DNA of 64,000 nucleotides from DATJZH01 sp052146815 (GTDB taxonomy: Bacteria > Actinomycetota > Actinomycetes > Streptosporangiales > Streptosporangiaceae): positions 62,001 through 126,000 of the forward strand of contig JBKQMG010000210.1 in assembly GCA_052146815.1 (NCBI GenBank). Direction: 5' to 3'. The stretch's first letter is position 1, and every line of letters begins with the position of its first letter. The notes below the pieces were generated by a model, which was given only the letters and a program-made list of their open reading frames with translations, had not been told where the DNA came from and made no database searches. Shown here piece after piece: positions 15,491 through 23,691 of this stretch. The translations under genes were made by a program, and so were the position numbers.

Positions 15491-16468
15491 ATGACCATCG
15501 CCCCGGCTGCCACGACCAACCGCCTGCGCCCCCGCCGCTCCTGCCTCGCGGTCCCGGGCAGCAACCCGCGCTTCCTGGAGAAGGCCCAGGCCCTGCCCGC
15601 CGACCAGGTCTTCCTGGACCTGGAGGACGCCTGCGCGCCGCTGGTCAAGGAAAGCGCCCGGCACACCATCGTCGAGGCCCTGAACTCCGGCGACTGGGGC
15701 GGCAAGATCCGCACGGTCCGGGTGAACGACTGGACCACGCACTGGACCTACCGCGACGTGATCACCGTGGTGGAGGGCGCGGGCCCGAATCTGGACTGCA
15801 TCATGCTGCCGAAGGTGCAGGACGCCACCCAGGTGAAAGCGCTGGACCTGCTGCTGACCCAGGTCGAGAAGACGATGGGCTTCGAGGTCGGCCGGATCGG
15901 CATCGAGGCGCAGATCGAGAACGCCAAGGGCCTCGTCAACGTCGATGAGATCGCCGCCGCGTCGCCGCGGACCGAGACCATCATCTTCGGCCCGGCCGAC
16001 TTCATGGCCTCGATCAACATGAAGTCGCTGGTCGTCGGCGAACAGCCGCCCGGCTATCCGGCGGACGCCTACCACTACATCCTCATGCGCATCCTGATGG
16101 CGGCGCGGACCTACGACCTGCAGGCCATCGACGGCCCCTACCTGCAGATCCGCAACGCGGCCGGCTACCGGGCGGTCGCCGAGCGGGCCGCGGCCCTCGG
16201 GTTCGACGGCAAATGGGTGCTGCATCCCGACCAGATCGCCGCCGCCAACGAGATCTTCTCGCCGTCCCAGGAGGACTACGACCACGCCGAGCTGATCCTG
16301 GACGCCTACGACTGGTGCACCTCCGAAGCCGGCGGGGCGAAGGGCTCGGCCATGCTCGGTGACGAGATGATCGATGAGGCGTCCCGCAAGATGGCGCTGG
16401 TCATCGCGGGCAAGGGCCGGGCCGCGGGCATGCAGCGCACCTCGAAGTTCGAGCCGCCCGCACCCTGA
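15491..16468 (+). CDS. mcl: L-malyl-CoA/beta-methylmalyl-CoA lyase
   Basis: A 325-aa HpcH/HpaI (CitE-like) aldolase. In this pathway it cleaves beta-methylmalyl-CoA to glyoxylate and propionyl-CoA. Seen: RSCLAVPGSNPRFLEKA (16-32), the Mg/CoA motif FLDLEDACAP (41-50), the catalytic-site strand GRIGIEAQIENAKGLVNVD (~136-154) with its two glutamates, and FGPADFMASI (~170). The C-terminal lid LHPDQIAAANEIFSPSQED is typical. The ATG at 15491 is ~80 bp after ecm, the widest gap of the operon. No other start is preferable because the conserved N-terminus begins soon after. Confidence 0.9.
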   Translation: MTIAPAATTNRLRPRRSCLAVPGSNPRFLEKAQALPADQVFLDLEDACAPLVKESARHTIVEALNSGDWGGKIRTVRVNDWTTHWTYRDVITVVEGAGPNLDCIMLPKVQDATQVKALDLLLTQVEKTMGFEVGRIGIEAQIENAKGLVNVDEIAAASPRTETIIFGPADFMASINMKSLVVGEQPPGYPADAYHYILMRILMAARTYDLQAIDGPYLQIRNAAGYRAVAERAAALGFDGKWVLHPDQIAAANEIFSPSQEDYDHAELILDAYDWCTSEAGGAKGSAMLGDEMIDEASRKMALVIAGKGRAAGMQRTSKFEPPAP

Positions 16469-16534
16469 GCCCCCGGTGCTTCACGCCGGGGCCGCCGCCG
16501 TAATCCACCCGCCAGCGCAGCGAAGGGCACGCAG

Positions 16535-17038
16535 ATGCAGTTCGGACGGACGTACGAGGAATTCGAGGTCGGGGCGGTCTACAAGCACTGGCCGGGCAAG
16601 ACGGTCACCGAGTACGACGACCACCTGTTCTGCCTGCTGACGATGAATCACCACCCGCTGCACCTCGACGCGCACTACGCCGGCCAGACCACCGACTTCG
16701 GCCGCAACGTCGTTGTCGGCAACTACATCTACTCGCTGCTGCTCGGCATGTCGGTGCCGGATGTCTCGGGCAAGGCCATCGCCAACCTGGAGGTCGAGTC
16801 GCTGAAGCACGTCGCGCCGACGTTCCACGGCGACACGATCTACGGCGAGACCACCGTGCTCGGCAAGTGGCCGTCCAAGTCCAAGAGCGACCGGGGCATC
16901 GTGCAGGTCGAGACCCGCGGCTACAACCAGGACGGTGTCATTGTGTGCGTGTTCCGCCGCAAGGTCATGGTCCCGACCGAGACCTACATCAAAGAGCGCG
17001 GCGGCGAGCAGCCCGGCCGGCCCGAGCCGACGACCTGA
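16535..17038 (+). CDS. mch: Mesaconyl-CoA hydratase (MaoC-type hotdog protein)
   Basis: A 167-aa single hotdog domain of the MaoC dehydratase family. The motif TMNHHPLHLDAHYAGQT (about 42-58), followed by VVVGNYIYSLLLGMSVPD, is the R-hydratase active-site region. From context it should hydrate mesaconyl-C1-CoA to beta-methylmalyl-CoA, the substrate of the neighbouring lyase. The Rhodobacter enzyme is a ~340-aa fused hotdog; the half-length form here implies a homodimer. Shine-Dalgarno AAGGG precedes the ATG. Specific activity is inferred from the operon. Confidence 0.85.
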   Translation: MQFGRTYEEFEVGAVYKHWPGKTVTEYDDHLFCLLTMNHHPLHLDAHYAGQTTDFGRNVVVGNYIYSLLLGMSVPDVSGKAIANLEVESLKHVAPTFHGDTIYGETTVLGKWPSKSKSDRGIVQVETRGYNQDGVIVCVFRRKVMVPTETYIKERGGEQPGRPEPTT

Positions 17039-17071
17039 GCTCTTCACGACCAGCAGAAAGGCAGCCGTGCC

Positions 17072-18274
17072 ATGGAACGCCTCGCGCAGACCGAAGACCT
17101 GACCGAGATCCAGCGGGACATCCTCGCCACGGTGCGCGACTTCGTCGAAAAGGAGATCATCCCGGTCGCCACCGAGCTTGAGCACAAGGACGAGTACCCG
17201 GCCGCGATCGTCGAGGGCATGAAAGATCTCGGCCTGTTCGGGCTCACGATCCCCGAGGAGTTCGGCGGCCTCGGCGAGTCGCTGCTGACCTACGCGCTGG
17301 TAGTGGAGCAGATCGCCCGGGGCTGGATGTCGGTGTCGGGCATCGTGAACACCCACTTCATCGTGGCCCACATGATCAGCCAGCACGGGACGCAGGAGCA
17401 GAAGGAGTACTTCCTGCCCAGGATGGCGGCCGGCGAGGTGCGCGGCGCGTTCTCGATGTCGGAGCCGGGCATGGGCTCGGATGTCTCGGCGATCCGGACC
17501 AAGGCCGTGCCCGACGGCGATGACTTCGTGATCAACGGCCAGAAGATGTGGCTGACCAACGGGGGGACCTCCACCCTGGTAGCGGTGCTGTGCAAGACCG
17601 ACGAGGGCCAGGACGCGGCCCATCGGAACATGACCACGTTCCTCATCGAGAAGGAGCCCGGCTTCGGCGCCAATCTCTCGGTGCCCGGCCTGACGGTACC
17701 GGGGAAGATCGAGAAGATGGGCTACAAGGGCGTCGACACCACCGAGCTGGTCCTGCACGACGTCCGCGTCCCGGCCAGCCGGGTCCTCGGCGGCAGCACG
17801 GGCCGCGGCTTCTACCAGATGATGGACGGCGTCGAGGTCGGCCGCGTCAACGTCGCCGCCCGCGGCTGCGGCGTCGCCCTGCGCGCCTTCGAGCTCGGCA
17901 TCGCCTACGCCCAGCACCGGCATACCTTCGGCAAGCCGATCATCGAGCACCAGGCGATCCAGTTCAAGCTGGCCGAGATGGCGATCAAGGTCGAGGCGGC
18001 GCACCAGATGATGATCATGGCGGCCCGCAAGAAGGACTCCGGCCACCGCAATGACCTCGAGGCGGGCATGGCCAAGTACCTGGCGTCGGAGTACGCCAAG
18101 GAAGTCGTGGAGGACTCGTTCCGCATTCACGGCGGCTACGGCTTCTCCAAGGAGTACGAGATCGAGCGCCTGTACCGGGAAGTCCCGATGCTGCTGATCG
18201 GCGAGGGAACCGCGGAGATCCAGAAGATGATCATCGGACGCCGGCTGCTGGAGGAATACCGCATCGCCGAGTAG
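17072..18274 (+). CDS. mcd: (2S)-Methylsuccinyl-CoA dehydrogenase (acyl-CoA dehydrogenase family)
   Basis: A 400-aa FAD enzyme of the acyl-CoA dehydrogenase family. FAD/substrate segments: FSMSEPGMGSDVSAIRTKAV (~128-147), WLTNGG, GYKGVDTTEL, and RHTFGKPIIEHQAIQFKLAE (~288-307). The catalytic base is probably Glu378 in LIGEGTAEIQKM, equivalent to the Glu of the usual YEGT motif. As last gene of the ccr operon it is assigned to oxidation of methylsuccinyl-CoA to mesaconyl-CoA. It lacks the ~150-residue N-terminal extension of the Rhodobacter enzyme. A general short-chain acyl-CoA dehydrogenase remains possible on sequence alone. Electrons would go to ETF, which is not encoded here. Confidence 0.85.
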   Translation: MERLAQTEDLTEIQRDILATVRDFVEKEIIPVATELEHKDEYPAAIVEGMKDLGLFGLTIPEEFGGLGESLLTYALVVEQIARGWMSVSGIVNTHFIVAHMISQHGTQEQKEYFLPRMAAGEVRGAFSMSEPGMGSDVSAIRTKAVPDGDDFVINGQKMWLTNGGTSTLVAVLCKTDEGQDAAHRNMTTFLIEKEPGFGANLSVPGLTVPGKIEKMGYKGVDTTELVLHDVRVPASRVLGGSTGRGFYQMMDGVEVGRVNVAARGCGVALRAFELGIAYAQHRHTFGKPIIEHQAIQFKLAEMAIKVEAAHQMMIMAARKKDSGHRNDLEAGMAKYLASEYAKEVVEDSFRIHGGYGFSKEYEIERLYREVPMLLIGEGTAEIQKMIIGRRLLEEYRIAE

Positions 18275-18339
18275 GGGCCTTCGGCTGCGCGCCAGCTCTC
18301 ATGGCTCCAGGAGCCCGTCCTCTCTCCGGCGTTCAGGAG

Positions 18340-18704
18340 CCAGTCTTCGCAGAGCGGGGGCTGAGGTGTCCCGGTTCCGGGCCAGGCGTGAATGGCTCGG
18401 ATCAGCGGCCCTGGATTCCTGCGGGACCTGGGGAATGCGCGGCTGCTGGTAAAGAGAAGGCCGATGGCGGGGTGCTGCCCTGGAGCGCTTGCTGAAGAAT
18501 CGGCTGGAAGTCCTTGACGTTCTCGGTGAGCAGCCGCCGTCCCTGCGATGCGGCGAAGGCGACTATTTCCTCGTCCGTCATGGCCCGGACGCCAGGCTGC
18601 TCAGCCACGGCGGTGACGTCGTGTTTGAGGTCACGCAGGGCGGCGGCGATGACGGGCGAGAACATCTCGTCGAGGAGCAGCCTGGCGGGCGCCGGCTGGT
18701 TCAT
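18340..18704 (-). pseudogene. Frameshifted DUF5615 PIN-like toxin
   Basis: Starting at ATG 18704, the frame gives PARLLLDEMFSPVIAAALRD, LKHDVTAVAEQPGVRAMTDE and GRRLLTENVKDFQPILQQAL, a good match to PIN-like VapC-type proteins of the DUF5615 family with their acidic LLDEM and TENVKDF motifs. After about 18480 this frame turns into Ser/Pro/Ala sequence. A different minus-strand frame then supplies the missing end: HPAIGLLFTSSRAFPRSRRN. A single-base indel near 18477-18482 restores the fold. The gene is a pseudogene, or the assembly has an error there. The original stop is not clear. Its start overlaps the antitoxin-like gene by 4 bp. Confidence 0.65.
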
Positions 18705-18934
18705 GCGATGAGCTGCTGGCGGTCCCGCCTCGCCTGCTCAGCGCGCAGCGATGCCTCCTCGGCGGCCGTGATCTCGGCGTCGATCTCGCGGGGATAGTCG
18801 CCGTAGTAGCTGACCGCGGTCGCGATCCGGCCCGGGTCGGCGGCGAATGCCTCAGCGGCAGCGTCGAGGGCCGCGGGACCCCGCTCAGCGGCACGCGACG
18901 GCGGATCAGGCGCCTGTGTCAGGCTGCCTGGCAC
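18701..18934 (-). CDS. Antitoxin-like protein partnered with the DUF5615 toxin
   Basis: A 77-aa acidic, helical protein. The tail IATAVSYYGDYPREIDAEIT followed by AAEEASLRAEQARRDRQQLI is the C-terminal toxin-binding helix seen in small antitoxins encoded directly before DUF5615 toxins. It ends in an ATGA overlap with the toxin start (18701-18704), the classic antitoxin-first layout. The start is probably the GTG at 18932-18934. No Shine-Dalgarno is visible, and a DNA-binding N-terminal domain is missing or very short, so it may be 5'-truncated. Confidence 0.5.
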   Translation of the reverse strand: MPGSLTQAPDPPSRAAERGPAALDAAAEAFAADPGRIATAVSYYGDYPREIDAEITAAEEASLRAEQARRDRQQLIA

Positions 18935-18986
18935 AGGAAGGAAATGATGACGATCATTAATGCTAGCGACGCCAGGAAGGCGGCCG

Positions 18987-20003
18987 ATGGAACCCCAGCG
19001 CGCACAATCTGACCCAGGGCACCCTCAGCTTGGGCAGTCTCAGCCAGGCCGACAGCGATGGGGCATCACGCTGCCGGTATCCGGCAGCCCGCTCGGCGCG
19101 CAGCGCGATCTCGTCGCGGCGCTGCCGGACCTCGGCTACACCGACGCGTGGTCGGCCGAGGTCAGCGGCGCTGACGCGTTCACGCCGCTGGCGCTGGCGT
19201 CGCAGTGGGCCAGCGAGCTGCGCCTCGGCACCGCGATCACGTCGGTGTTCACCAGGGCGCCCGGCGTCCTGGCCATGAGCGCCGCCGCGATCGCCGAGCT
19301 GGCCCCCGGCCGGTTCGTCCTCGGCGTCGGCACGTCCTCGCCGGTCGTCGTGGAGCAGTGGAACGGCGTCCCGTTCGTCAAGCCGTACCAGCGGGCCAGG
19401 GACATGCTCCGCTTCCTGCGCGCGGCCCTGGCCGGGGACAAGGTCAGCGAGCAGTACGAGACGTTCGCCGTGCACGGCTTCCGGCTCGAGCAGCCGCCTG
19501 CCGTCCCGCCGGACCTGGCCCTCGCGGCGCTGCGGCCGCAGATGATCCGGCTGGCCGCACATGCGGCCGGAGCCGCGATCACCAACTGGCTGGCGCCCGG
19601 TGACGTGCCGCAGGTGCGGGCGGAGGCGGGCCCGGACTGCGAGCTGATCGCGAGGATCTTCGTCTGCCCGACGGCGGACCCCGAGACGGCCAGGGCCATC
19701 GGCCGCCGTGCCATCGCCGCCTATCTGACGGTGCCCGCCTACGCCGCGTTTCACGACTGGCTCGGCCGGGGCGAGCTGCTGCGGCCCATGCATGACGCGT
19801 GGGCGGCCGGGGACCGCAAGGGCGCGATGGCCGCGATCCCCGATCAGGTCGTCGACGACCTGATCGTGCACGGGCCCGCGGCGGCCTGCCGGGAGGGCGT
19901 CGCCCAGTATCAGGCGCGCGGCCTGGACACGCCCGTCATCGCGGTGATCCCCGCCCCCGGCGTCGATATCGCCGGCGCGGTGCGGGAGCTGGCGCCCGCC
20001 TGA
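18987..20003 (+). CDS. LLM-class F420-dependent oxidoreductase
   Basis: A 338-aa luciferase-like TIM-barrel protein that probably uses coenzyme F420. Motifs: WGITLPVSGSPLGAQRD near the N-terminus, LPDLGYTDAWSAEVSGADAF, LRLGTAITSVFTRAPGVLAM (about 80-99), and PGRFVLGVGTSSPVVVEQWNG (about 107-127), the conserved GxG-T/S-S-P loop. The start at ATG 18987 is preferred over ATG 18960 because AGGAAGG lies just upstream and the extra nine residues lack homology. It is divergent from the toxin/antitoxin remnant and convergent with nudC. Substrate unknown. Together with the Ddn-like protein it implies an F420-making host. Confidence 0.85.
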   Translation: MEPQRAQSDPGHPQLGQSQPGRQRWGITLPVSGSPLGAQRDLVAALPDLGYTDAWSAEVSGADAFTPLALASQWASELRLGTAITSVFTRAPGVLAMSAAAIAELAPGRFVLGVGTSSPVVVEQWNGVPFVKPYQRARDMLRFLRAALAGDKVSEQYETFAVHGFRLEQPPAVPPDLALAALRPQMIRLAAHAAGAAITNWLAPGDVPQVRAEAGPDCELIARIFVCPTADPETARAIGRRAIAAYLTVPAYAAFHDWLGRGELLRPMHDAWAAGDRKGAMAAIPDQVVDDLIVHGPAAACREGVAQYQARGLDTPVIAVIPAPGVDIAGAVRELAPA

Positions 20004-20035
20004 GGCTCACCAGGTCCCCGCTCACATGGTCGCGA

Positions 20036-20959
20036 TCACCAGGTGCCGGGAAGCTCGTCCCCGTACCAGGATTCGATGATCCGGTGCGCGATGGAGACCG
20101 GCGGCGGAAGCCGCACCTCGCCGGTGGCGATGGCGGCGCGCAGCTCGTCGCGGCTGAACCAGTGCGCCTCGGCGATCTCATCGGCGTCGACGGTGATCTG
20201 CTGACCGCCCCGGGCCCTGGCACGGAAGCCGAGCATCAGGCTCTGCGGCATCGGCCAGGGCTGGCTGCCGAGGTATTCCACCTCGCCGACCAGCAGGCCG
20301 GTCTCCTCCCCCACCTCGCGGACCACCGCCTGCTCGGCGGACTCGCCGGCTTCGACGAATCCCGCCAGGATCGACACCCGCCGTGGCGGCCACTGCGCGT
20401 TCCGGGCCAGCAGGCACCGGTCCTGCGGGTCGGTGACCAGCACGATCATGGCCGGGTCCACCTTGGGGAAATGCTCGCTGCCATCATGCGGGCAATGCCG
20501 TGCGTAGCCCGCGTCGACGGGCTCGGTCACGGTCCCGCACCGCGGGCAGTGCACGAACACCTCGTGCCAGTTCGCCAGCGCGACCGCATGCGTCATCAGC
20601 CCGGCGTCGCGGTCGGGCAGCAGCGGGCCTGCTTCCCGGAGGCTGGCCGGGCGGACGGCCGGATCGGCGGCCGGGGCGTCGGGCAGCGGCCCGGCGACGG
20701 CGAAGTAGACAACCCCGTCCGGGCCGACGCCCAGCAGCATCCGGATGCCGTCCGGTGCGTCGCCCGGCGAGCTGAAAACGAGCTCAGCGCTGGCATCAGC
20801 CGTCCGGACCAGGGCCTTGCCGCCGTCGACCACCAGAACCCTGGTTCCGGGGTCGGCCCAGGCGGCCGCCAGCCACTTCTCGTCGCGGCGGCGGTGGGTG
20901 GCCCGGTCGACCTCGCCGCGCGAGAGCGCAAGGCGGCCCAGGGTGCCTGGCCCGGTCAT
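20036..20959 (-). CDS. nudC: NAD(+) diphosphatase / NADH pyrophosphatase
   Basis: A 307-aa Nudix enzyme that cleaves NAD(H) to NMN(H) and AMP and, in other bacteria, removes NAD caps from RNA. The Nudix box GX5EX7REUXEEXGU is complete (200-222, GFVEAGESAEQAVVREVGEE), followed by the NudC-specific SQPWPMPQS (232-240). A zinc ribbon precedes it: C138-x2-C141 and C156-x-H158, where the usual fourth Cys is replaced and His158 or His163 may serve. Start ATG at 20959 overlaps the peptidase stop by 4 bp (ATGA), so the two are translationally coupled. Confidence 0.9.
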   Translation of the reverse strand: MTGPGTLGRLALSRGEVDRATHRRRDEKWLAAAWADPGTRVLVVDGGKALVRTADASAELVFSSPGDAPDGIRMLLGVGPDGVVYFAVAGPLPDAPAADPAVRPASLREAGPLLPDRDAGLMTHAVALANWHEVFVHCPRCGTVTEPVDAGYARHCPHDGSEHFPKVDPAMIVLVTDPQDRCLLARNAQWPPRRVSILAGFVEAGESAEQAVVREVGEETGLLVGEVEYLGSQPWPMPQSLMLGFRARARGGQQITVDADEIAEAHWFSRDELRAAIATGEVRLPPPVSIAHRIIESWYGDELPGTW

Positions 20960-22371
20960 CGCGCAGCCGTCAGCTCGGCGGCGGAACCTTCGAGCTCGTC
21001 CCACAAGTAAGCGGCCGTCTGCGCGCCCTTGAGCAGCAGCGCCATGTCCGCCTTCTCGTTCGGAGCGTGGATCCGGTCGGAGTCCAGGCCCACGGCGACG
21101 AACACCAGCGGAGCGCCGAGGATATCGGCCAGGTCGGCTTCCGGCCCGCTGCCGCCCTCGCGGGTGAACAGAACCTCGCGGCCGAACGCCCGCTCCATGG
21201 CCCGGCGGCCGGCCCGCACCGCGCTGGAGTCGATGGGCGAGAACGACGGCCGCACGCCGGGACCGCCGATGGTGACCGTGGCCTCGATTCCCGGCAGCAC
21301 CCTGTCGGCCACGTACCGGCGCAGTGCCGCGCCGATCTTGGCCGGCTCCTGGTAGGCGACCAGGCGGAACGACAGCTTGGCGTGCGCCTCGCGCGGGACG
21401 ATGGTCTTGCCGCCGGCGCCGGTATGGCCGCCCCACAGGCCATTGACCTCAGCCGTCGGCCGGGCCCAGATCCGCTCGATCGTGCTGAAGCCCGCCTCGC
21501 CGTAGGCAGCGCGGCTGTGGCCTGCCTCGGCGAGCCACGCCTTCTCGTCGAACGGGAGCCGGGCGAAAAGCTCCCGCTCGGCCGCCGAGAGCGGCGCGAC
21601 GTCATCGTAGAAGCCGGGCACGGTGACACGGCCGTCGCTGTCGTGCAGGCCGGCCAGCAGGTCAGCCAGCGCGTGCAGCGGATTCGGCACGCCGCCGCCG
21701 AAGGAGCCGGAGTGCAGGTCGCGGTCGGGCCCGCTCAGGTCGATCTGCGCATCGATCAGGCCGCGCATGCCGATGCACATCGACGGCACGTCAGCGGCCC
21801 ACATCGTGGTATCCGAGACGACGATCACATCGCAGGCCAGCCGGTCCCGCTGACTGCGCAGCAGCCCGGCAAAGTTCGGCGAGCCGGACTCCTCCTCGCC
21901 TTCGATCAGCAGCTTGAGGGTCACCGGGGGCGCCGCGGCGCCGGACGAGGCGAGGCACGCGCGGGTGCCGAGCGCGTGGAACAGCACCTGGCCCTTGTCG
22001 TCGGACGCGCCGCGGGCCAGCAGCTGGCCGTCTCGTTCCGCGGGCTCGAACGGCGGGGAGGTCCACTCCTCCAGCGGCTCGACCGGCTGGACGTCATGAT
22101 GACCGTAGACCAGGACAACCGGCGCGGCCGGGTCCGCGGCCGGCCACTGCGCAAAGACCGCGGGCAGCCCTGGATCGTCGCGCGTCCCGGTCTCCCAGAC
22201 CTCGGCCACCGGGAAGCCGGTGGCCCGCAGATAGCCAGCCAGCCACCGGGCAGACCGCCGGACGTCCTCGTGCCGCGCGGGGTCCGCGGAGATGGAGGGG
22301 ATCGCCAGCCACTCCCGGAGCGCGCCGAAGAAGGCAGGGGCGTTATCGCTGATGTAGCCGGGCACGTCCAT
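20956..22371 (-). CDS. M20-family dipeptidase
   Basis: A 471-aa zinc peptidase of the M20/ArgE-CNDP group. Zinc and catalytic residues: VLVYGHHDVQPVEP (87-100; His91, Asp93), ARGASDDKG (Asp124), the Glu pair in LIEGEEESGSPNF (159-160), VVSDTTMW, and the last His in DSDRIHAPNEK near the C-terminus. It likely hydrolyses cytosolic dipeptides. ATG 22371 with GAGGGAG upstream was chosen because homology begins there (VPGYISDNAPAFFGALREWL). It shares a promoter region with the divergent thiamine-binding protein and overlaps nudC by 4 bp. Confidence 0.9.
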   Translation of the reverse strand: MDVPGYISDNAPAFFGALREWLAIPSISADPARHEDVRRSARWLAGYLRATGFPVAEVWETGTRDDPGLPAVFAQWPAADPAAPVVLVYGHHDVQPVEPLEEWTSPPFEPAERDGQLLARGASDDKGQVLFHALGTRACLASSGAAAPPVTLKLLIEGEEESGSPNFAGLLRSQRDRLACDVIVVSDTTMWAADVPSMCIGMRGLIDAQIDLSGPDRDLHSGSFGGGVPNPLHALADLLAGLHDSDGRVTVPGFYDDVAPLSAAERELFARLPFDEKAWLAEAGHSRAAYGEAGFSTIERIWARPTAEVNGLWGGHTGAGGKTIVPREAHAKLSFRLVAYQEPAKIGAALRRYVADRVLPGIEATVTIGGPGVRPSFSPIDSSAVRAGRRAMERAFGREVLFTREGGSGPEADLADILGAPLVFVAVGLDSDRIHAPNEKADMALLLKGAQTAAYLWDELEGSAAELTAAR

Positions 22372-22535
22372 GAGCACTCCCTCACTGCAGGTTTCATGGC
22401 GGGATACCAATGCCCGGCGGCCACCGAGCGGGATCAGGAAAGATCTCACCGGAACTCTACCGAGGACCGCCGGCGGACCGGCCGGACGCCGGCCTGCGGG
22501 CCTCATACGATATGTGTCTCTTGAGAGGAAGCTAC

Positions 22536-22916
22536 ATGCTTGTCGCATTCTCAGTAACGCCGCTCGGAGTCGGCGACGAAGTCGGCGCGTATGTCGCCGA
22601 CGCGGTGCGGGTCGTGCGCGAGAGCGGCCTGCCGAACCGGACCGACGCCATGTTCACCACGGTCGAAGGCGACTGGGACGAGGTCATGAGCGTCGTGAAG
22701 CGCGCCGTCGAGGCGGTAGCCGCGAAGGCCCCGCGGGTCAGCGTGTCGCTCAAAGCTGACATCCGCCCCGGCGTGACCGGGGCGCTGACCTCGAAGATCG
22801 AGACCATTGAGCGGTACCTCGAGCCTGCCCTCACTGACGATGCGATGACGCTGACCGCCGAGGACGTCCTGGAGAAGGCCGCAGGCGCAGGCACGGAAGC
22901 GGGCGAGCCGGCCTAG
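22536..22916 (+). CDS. MTH1187/YkoF-like thiamine-binding protein (DUF77)
   Basis: A 126-aa ferredoxin-like-fold protein of the MTH1187/UPF0045 family, whose members bind thiamine or its precursors. Seen: MLVAFSVTPLGVGDEVGAYV (1-20), VRVVRESGLPNRTDAMFTTV (25-44), and VSVSLKADIRPG (~69-80). The C-terminal 20 residues are a variable tail. The ATG at 22536 follows GAGAGGAAG, and a possible -10 (TACGAT, 22506-22511) lies ~25 bp upstream. The open frame runs back to 22410 without homology. No TPP riboswitch was seen. Confidence 0.8.
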   Translation: MLVAFSVTPLGVGDEVGAYVADAVRVVRESGLPNRTDAMFTTVEGDWDEVMSVVKRAVEAVAAKAPRVSVSLKADIRPGVTGALTSKIETIERYLEPALTDDAMTLTAEDVLEKAAGAGTEAGEPA

Positions 22917-22951
22917 GCGGCAGCGGCGGCAGGCGGCGGCGGGACGTCCGC

Positions 22952-23233
22952 TCAGATGGGGCTTTCGGGATGGTGGAAGTCCCATTCCTGCAGGGCGGCG
23001 ACGGCGAGCCAGTCAAGGCCGCGGCCCGCTTCGGCCTCGACGCTGTGCGCGAGGGCCGCGAATGCCGTCGCGGCCGCGTAACCGTCTGCCGCGTCGCTCG
23101 GGTCAGCGTTGCCCTGGAGCACCCGGACCAGCATTTCCTTCGCGGCCGCCGACCGCTCGGGAGTTGAGCCGTAGGAGTTGGCCAGCGCCGCGATAGCGCG
23201 GCGCACCATGCGCTCCGCCAGCCCGTCTGTCAT
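22952..23233 (-). CDS. Hypothetical protein
   Basis: A small helical protein of 93 aa from ATG 23233 (an upstream in-frame start near 23287 would give 111 aa). No membrane segment, signal peptide, cysteines or known motif. It contains MVRRAIAALANSYGSTPERS and ends in WDFHHPESPI. Codon use fits a real gene, and GGGTGGAA precedes the chosen ATG. It is convergent with the thiamine-binding gene. Not recognised. Confidence 0.5.
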   Translation of the reverse strand: MTDGLAERMVRRAIAALANSYGSTPERSAAAKEMLVRVLQGNADPSDAADGYAAATAFAALAHSVEAEAGRGLDWLAVAALQEWDFHHPESPI

Positions 23234-23323
23234 TTCCACCCGTCGCTCTGCCAATGCAGGGCCTCCCATTCCGCCGACGCCCGGCATCCTACCCAGCCCT
23301 CCGGGGCCGCCGCCGGGCCAGGG

Positions 23324-23535
23324 CTAACTCAGGCTGGCCGAGTCGACCAGCTGGCGCAGCACCGCTGTGCAGCTTTCCAGGGCCGCCCGGCCGCCGGGCG
23401 AGCGCGACCGCGGTTCGTGCGGTGACGCCGCTGCCGTTCTTTTCGTCGTCACGTATCCGGCGTCCTCGAGCTTGCGCAGGTGGGTGATCAGGTGACCCGG
23501 CGTCAACCCGATCAGATTCTGCAGCCGGGTTAGCT
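23324..23535 (-). pseudogene. Decayed winged-helix (MarR/PadR-like) regulator
   Basis: One frame gives QLTRLQNLIGLTPGHLITHL and RKLEDAGYVTTKR, a recognition-helix region of a winged-helix regulator, and later GGRAALESCTAVLRQLVDSA, its closing helix. The wing between them (NGSGVTARTAVAL) is found in a different frame. Two opposite frameshifts, near 23440 and 23395, are needed to join the parts. No start codon or N-terminal helix is present; TAA interrupts the frame just upstream. It is a fragment of a dead regulator. Confidence 0.6.
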
Positions 23536-23691
23536 GGGAGTCGGCTGCTGGTGGTTCTCGGCTCGTTGCTGCGCCTCATCGACGCGGCCAGGCCCAACGA
23601 CCGTCGCTAGGCATCACCCGCAAGATGCCGGCCCGCGCCGTACCCAGACGGCGAATTCGTAACTCAGCTGGCAGCGGCCCGGGCATAGCCT

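Noticed and set aside
13313..16285. A very long open frame on the minus strand, antisense to ecm and mcl
   Set aside because: It is rich in Arg, Gly, Asp and His with no recognisable domain and mirrors the GC3 bias of the true genes on the other strand. It is a shadow frame.
20036..20959. Loss of the NudC zinc site (fourth Cys missing)
   Set aside because: The Cx2C/Cx-H variant with nearby histidines seems common in actinobacterial NudC proteins as I recall them, so it is probably not a defect.
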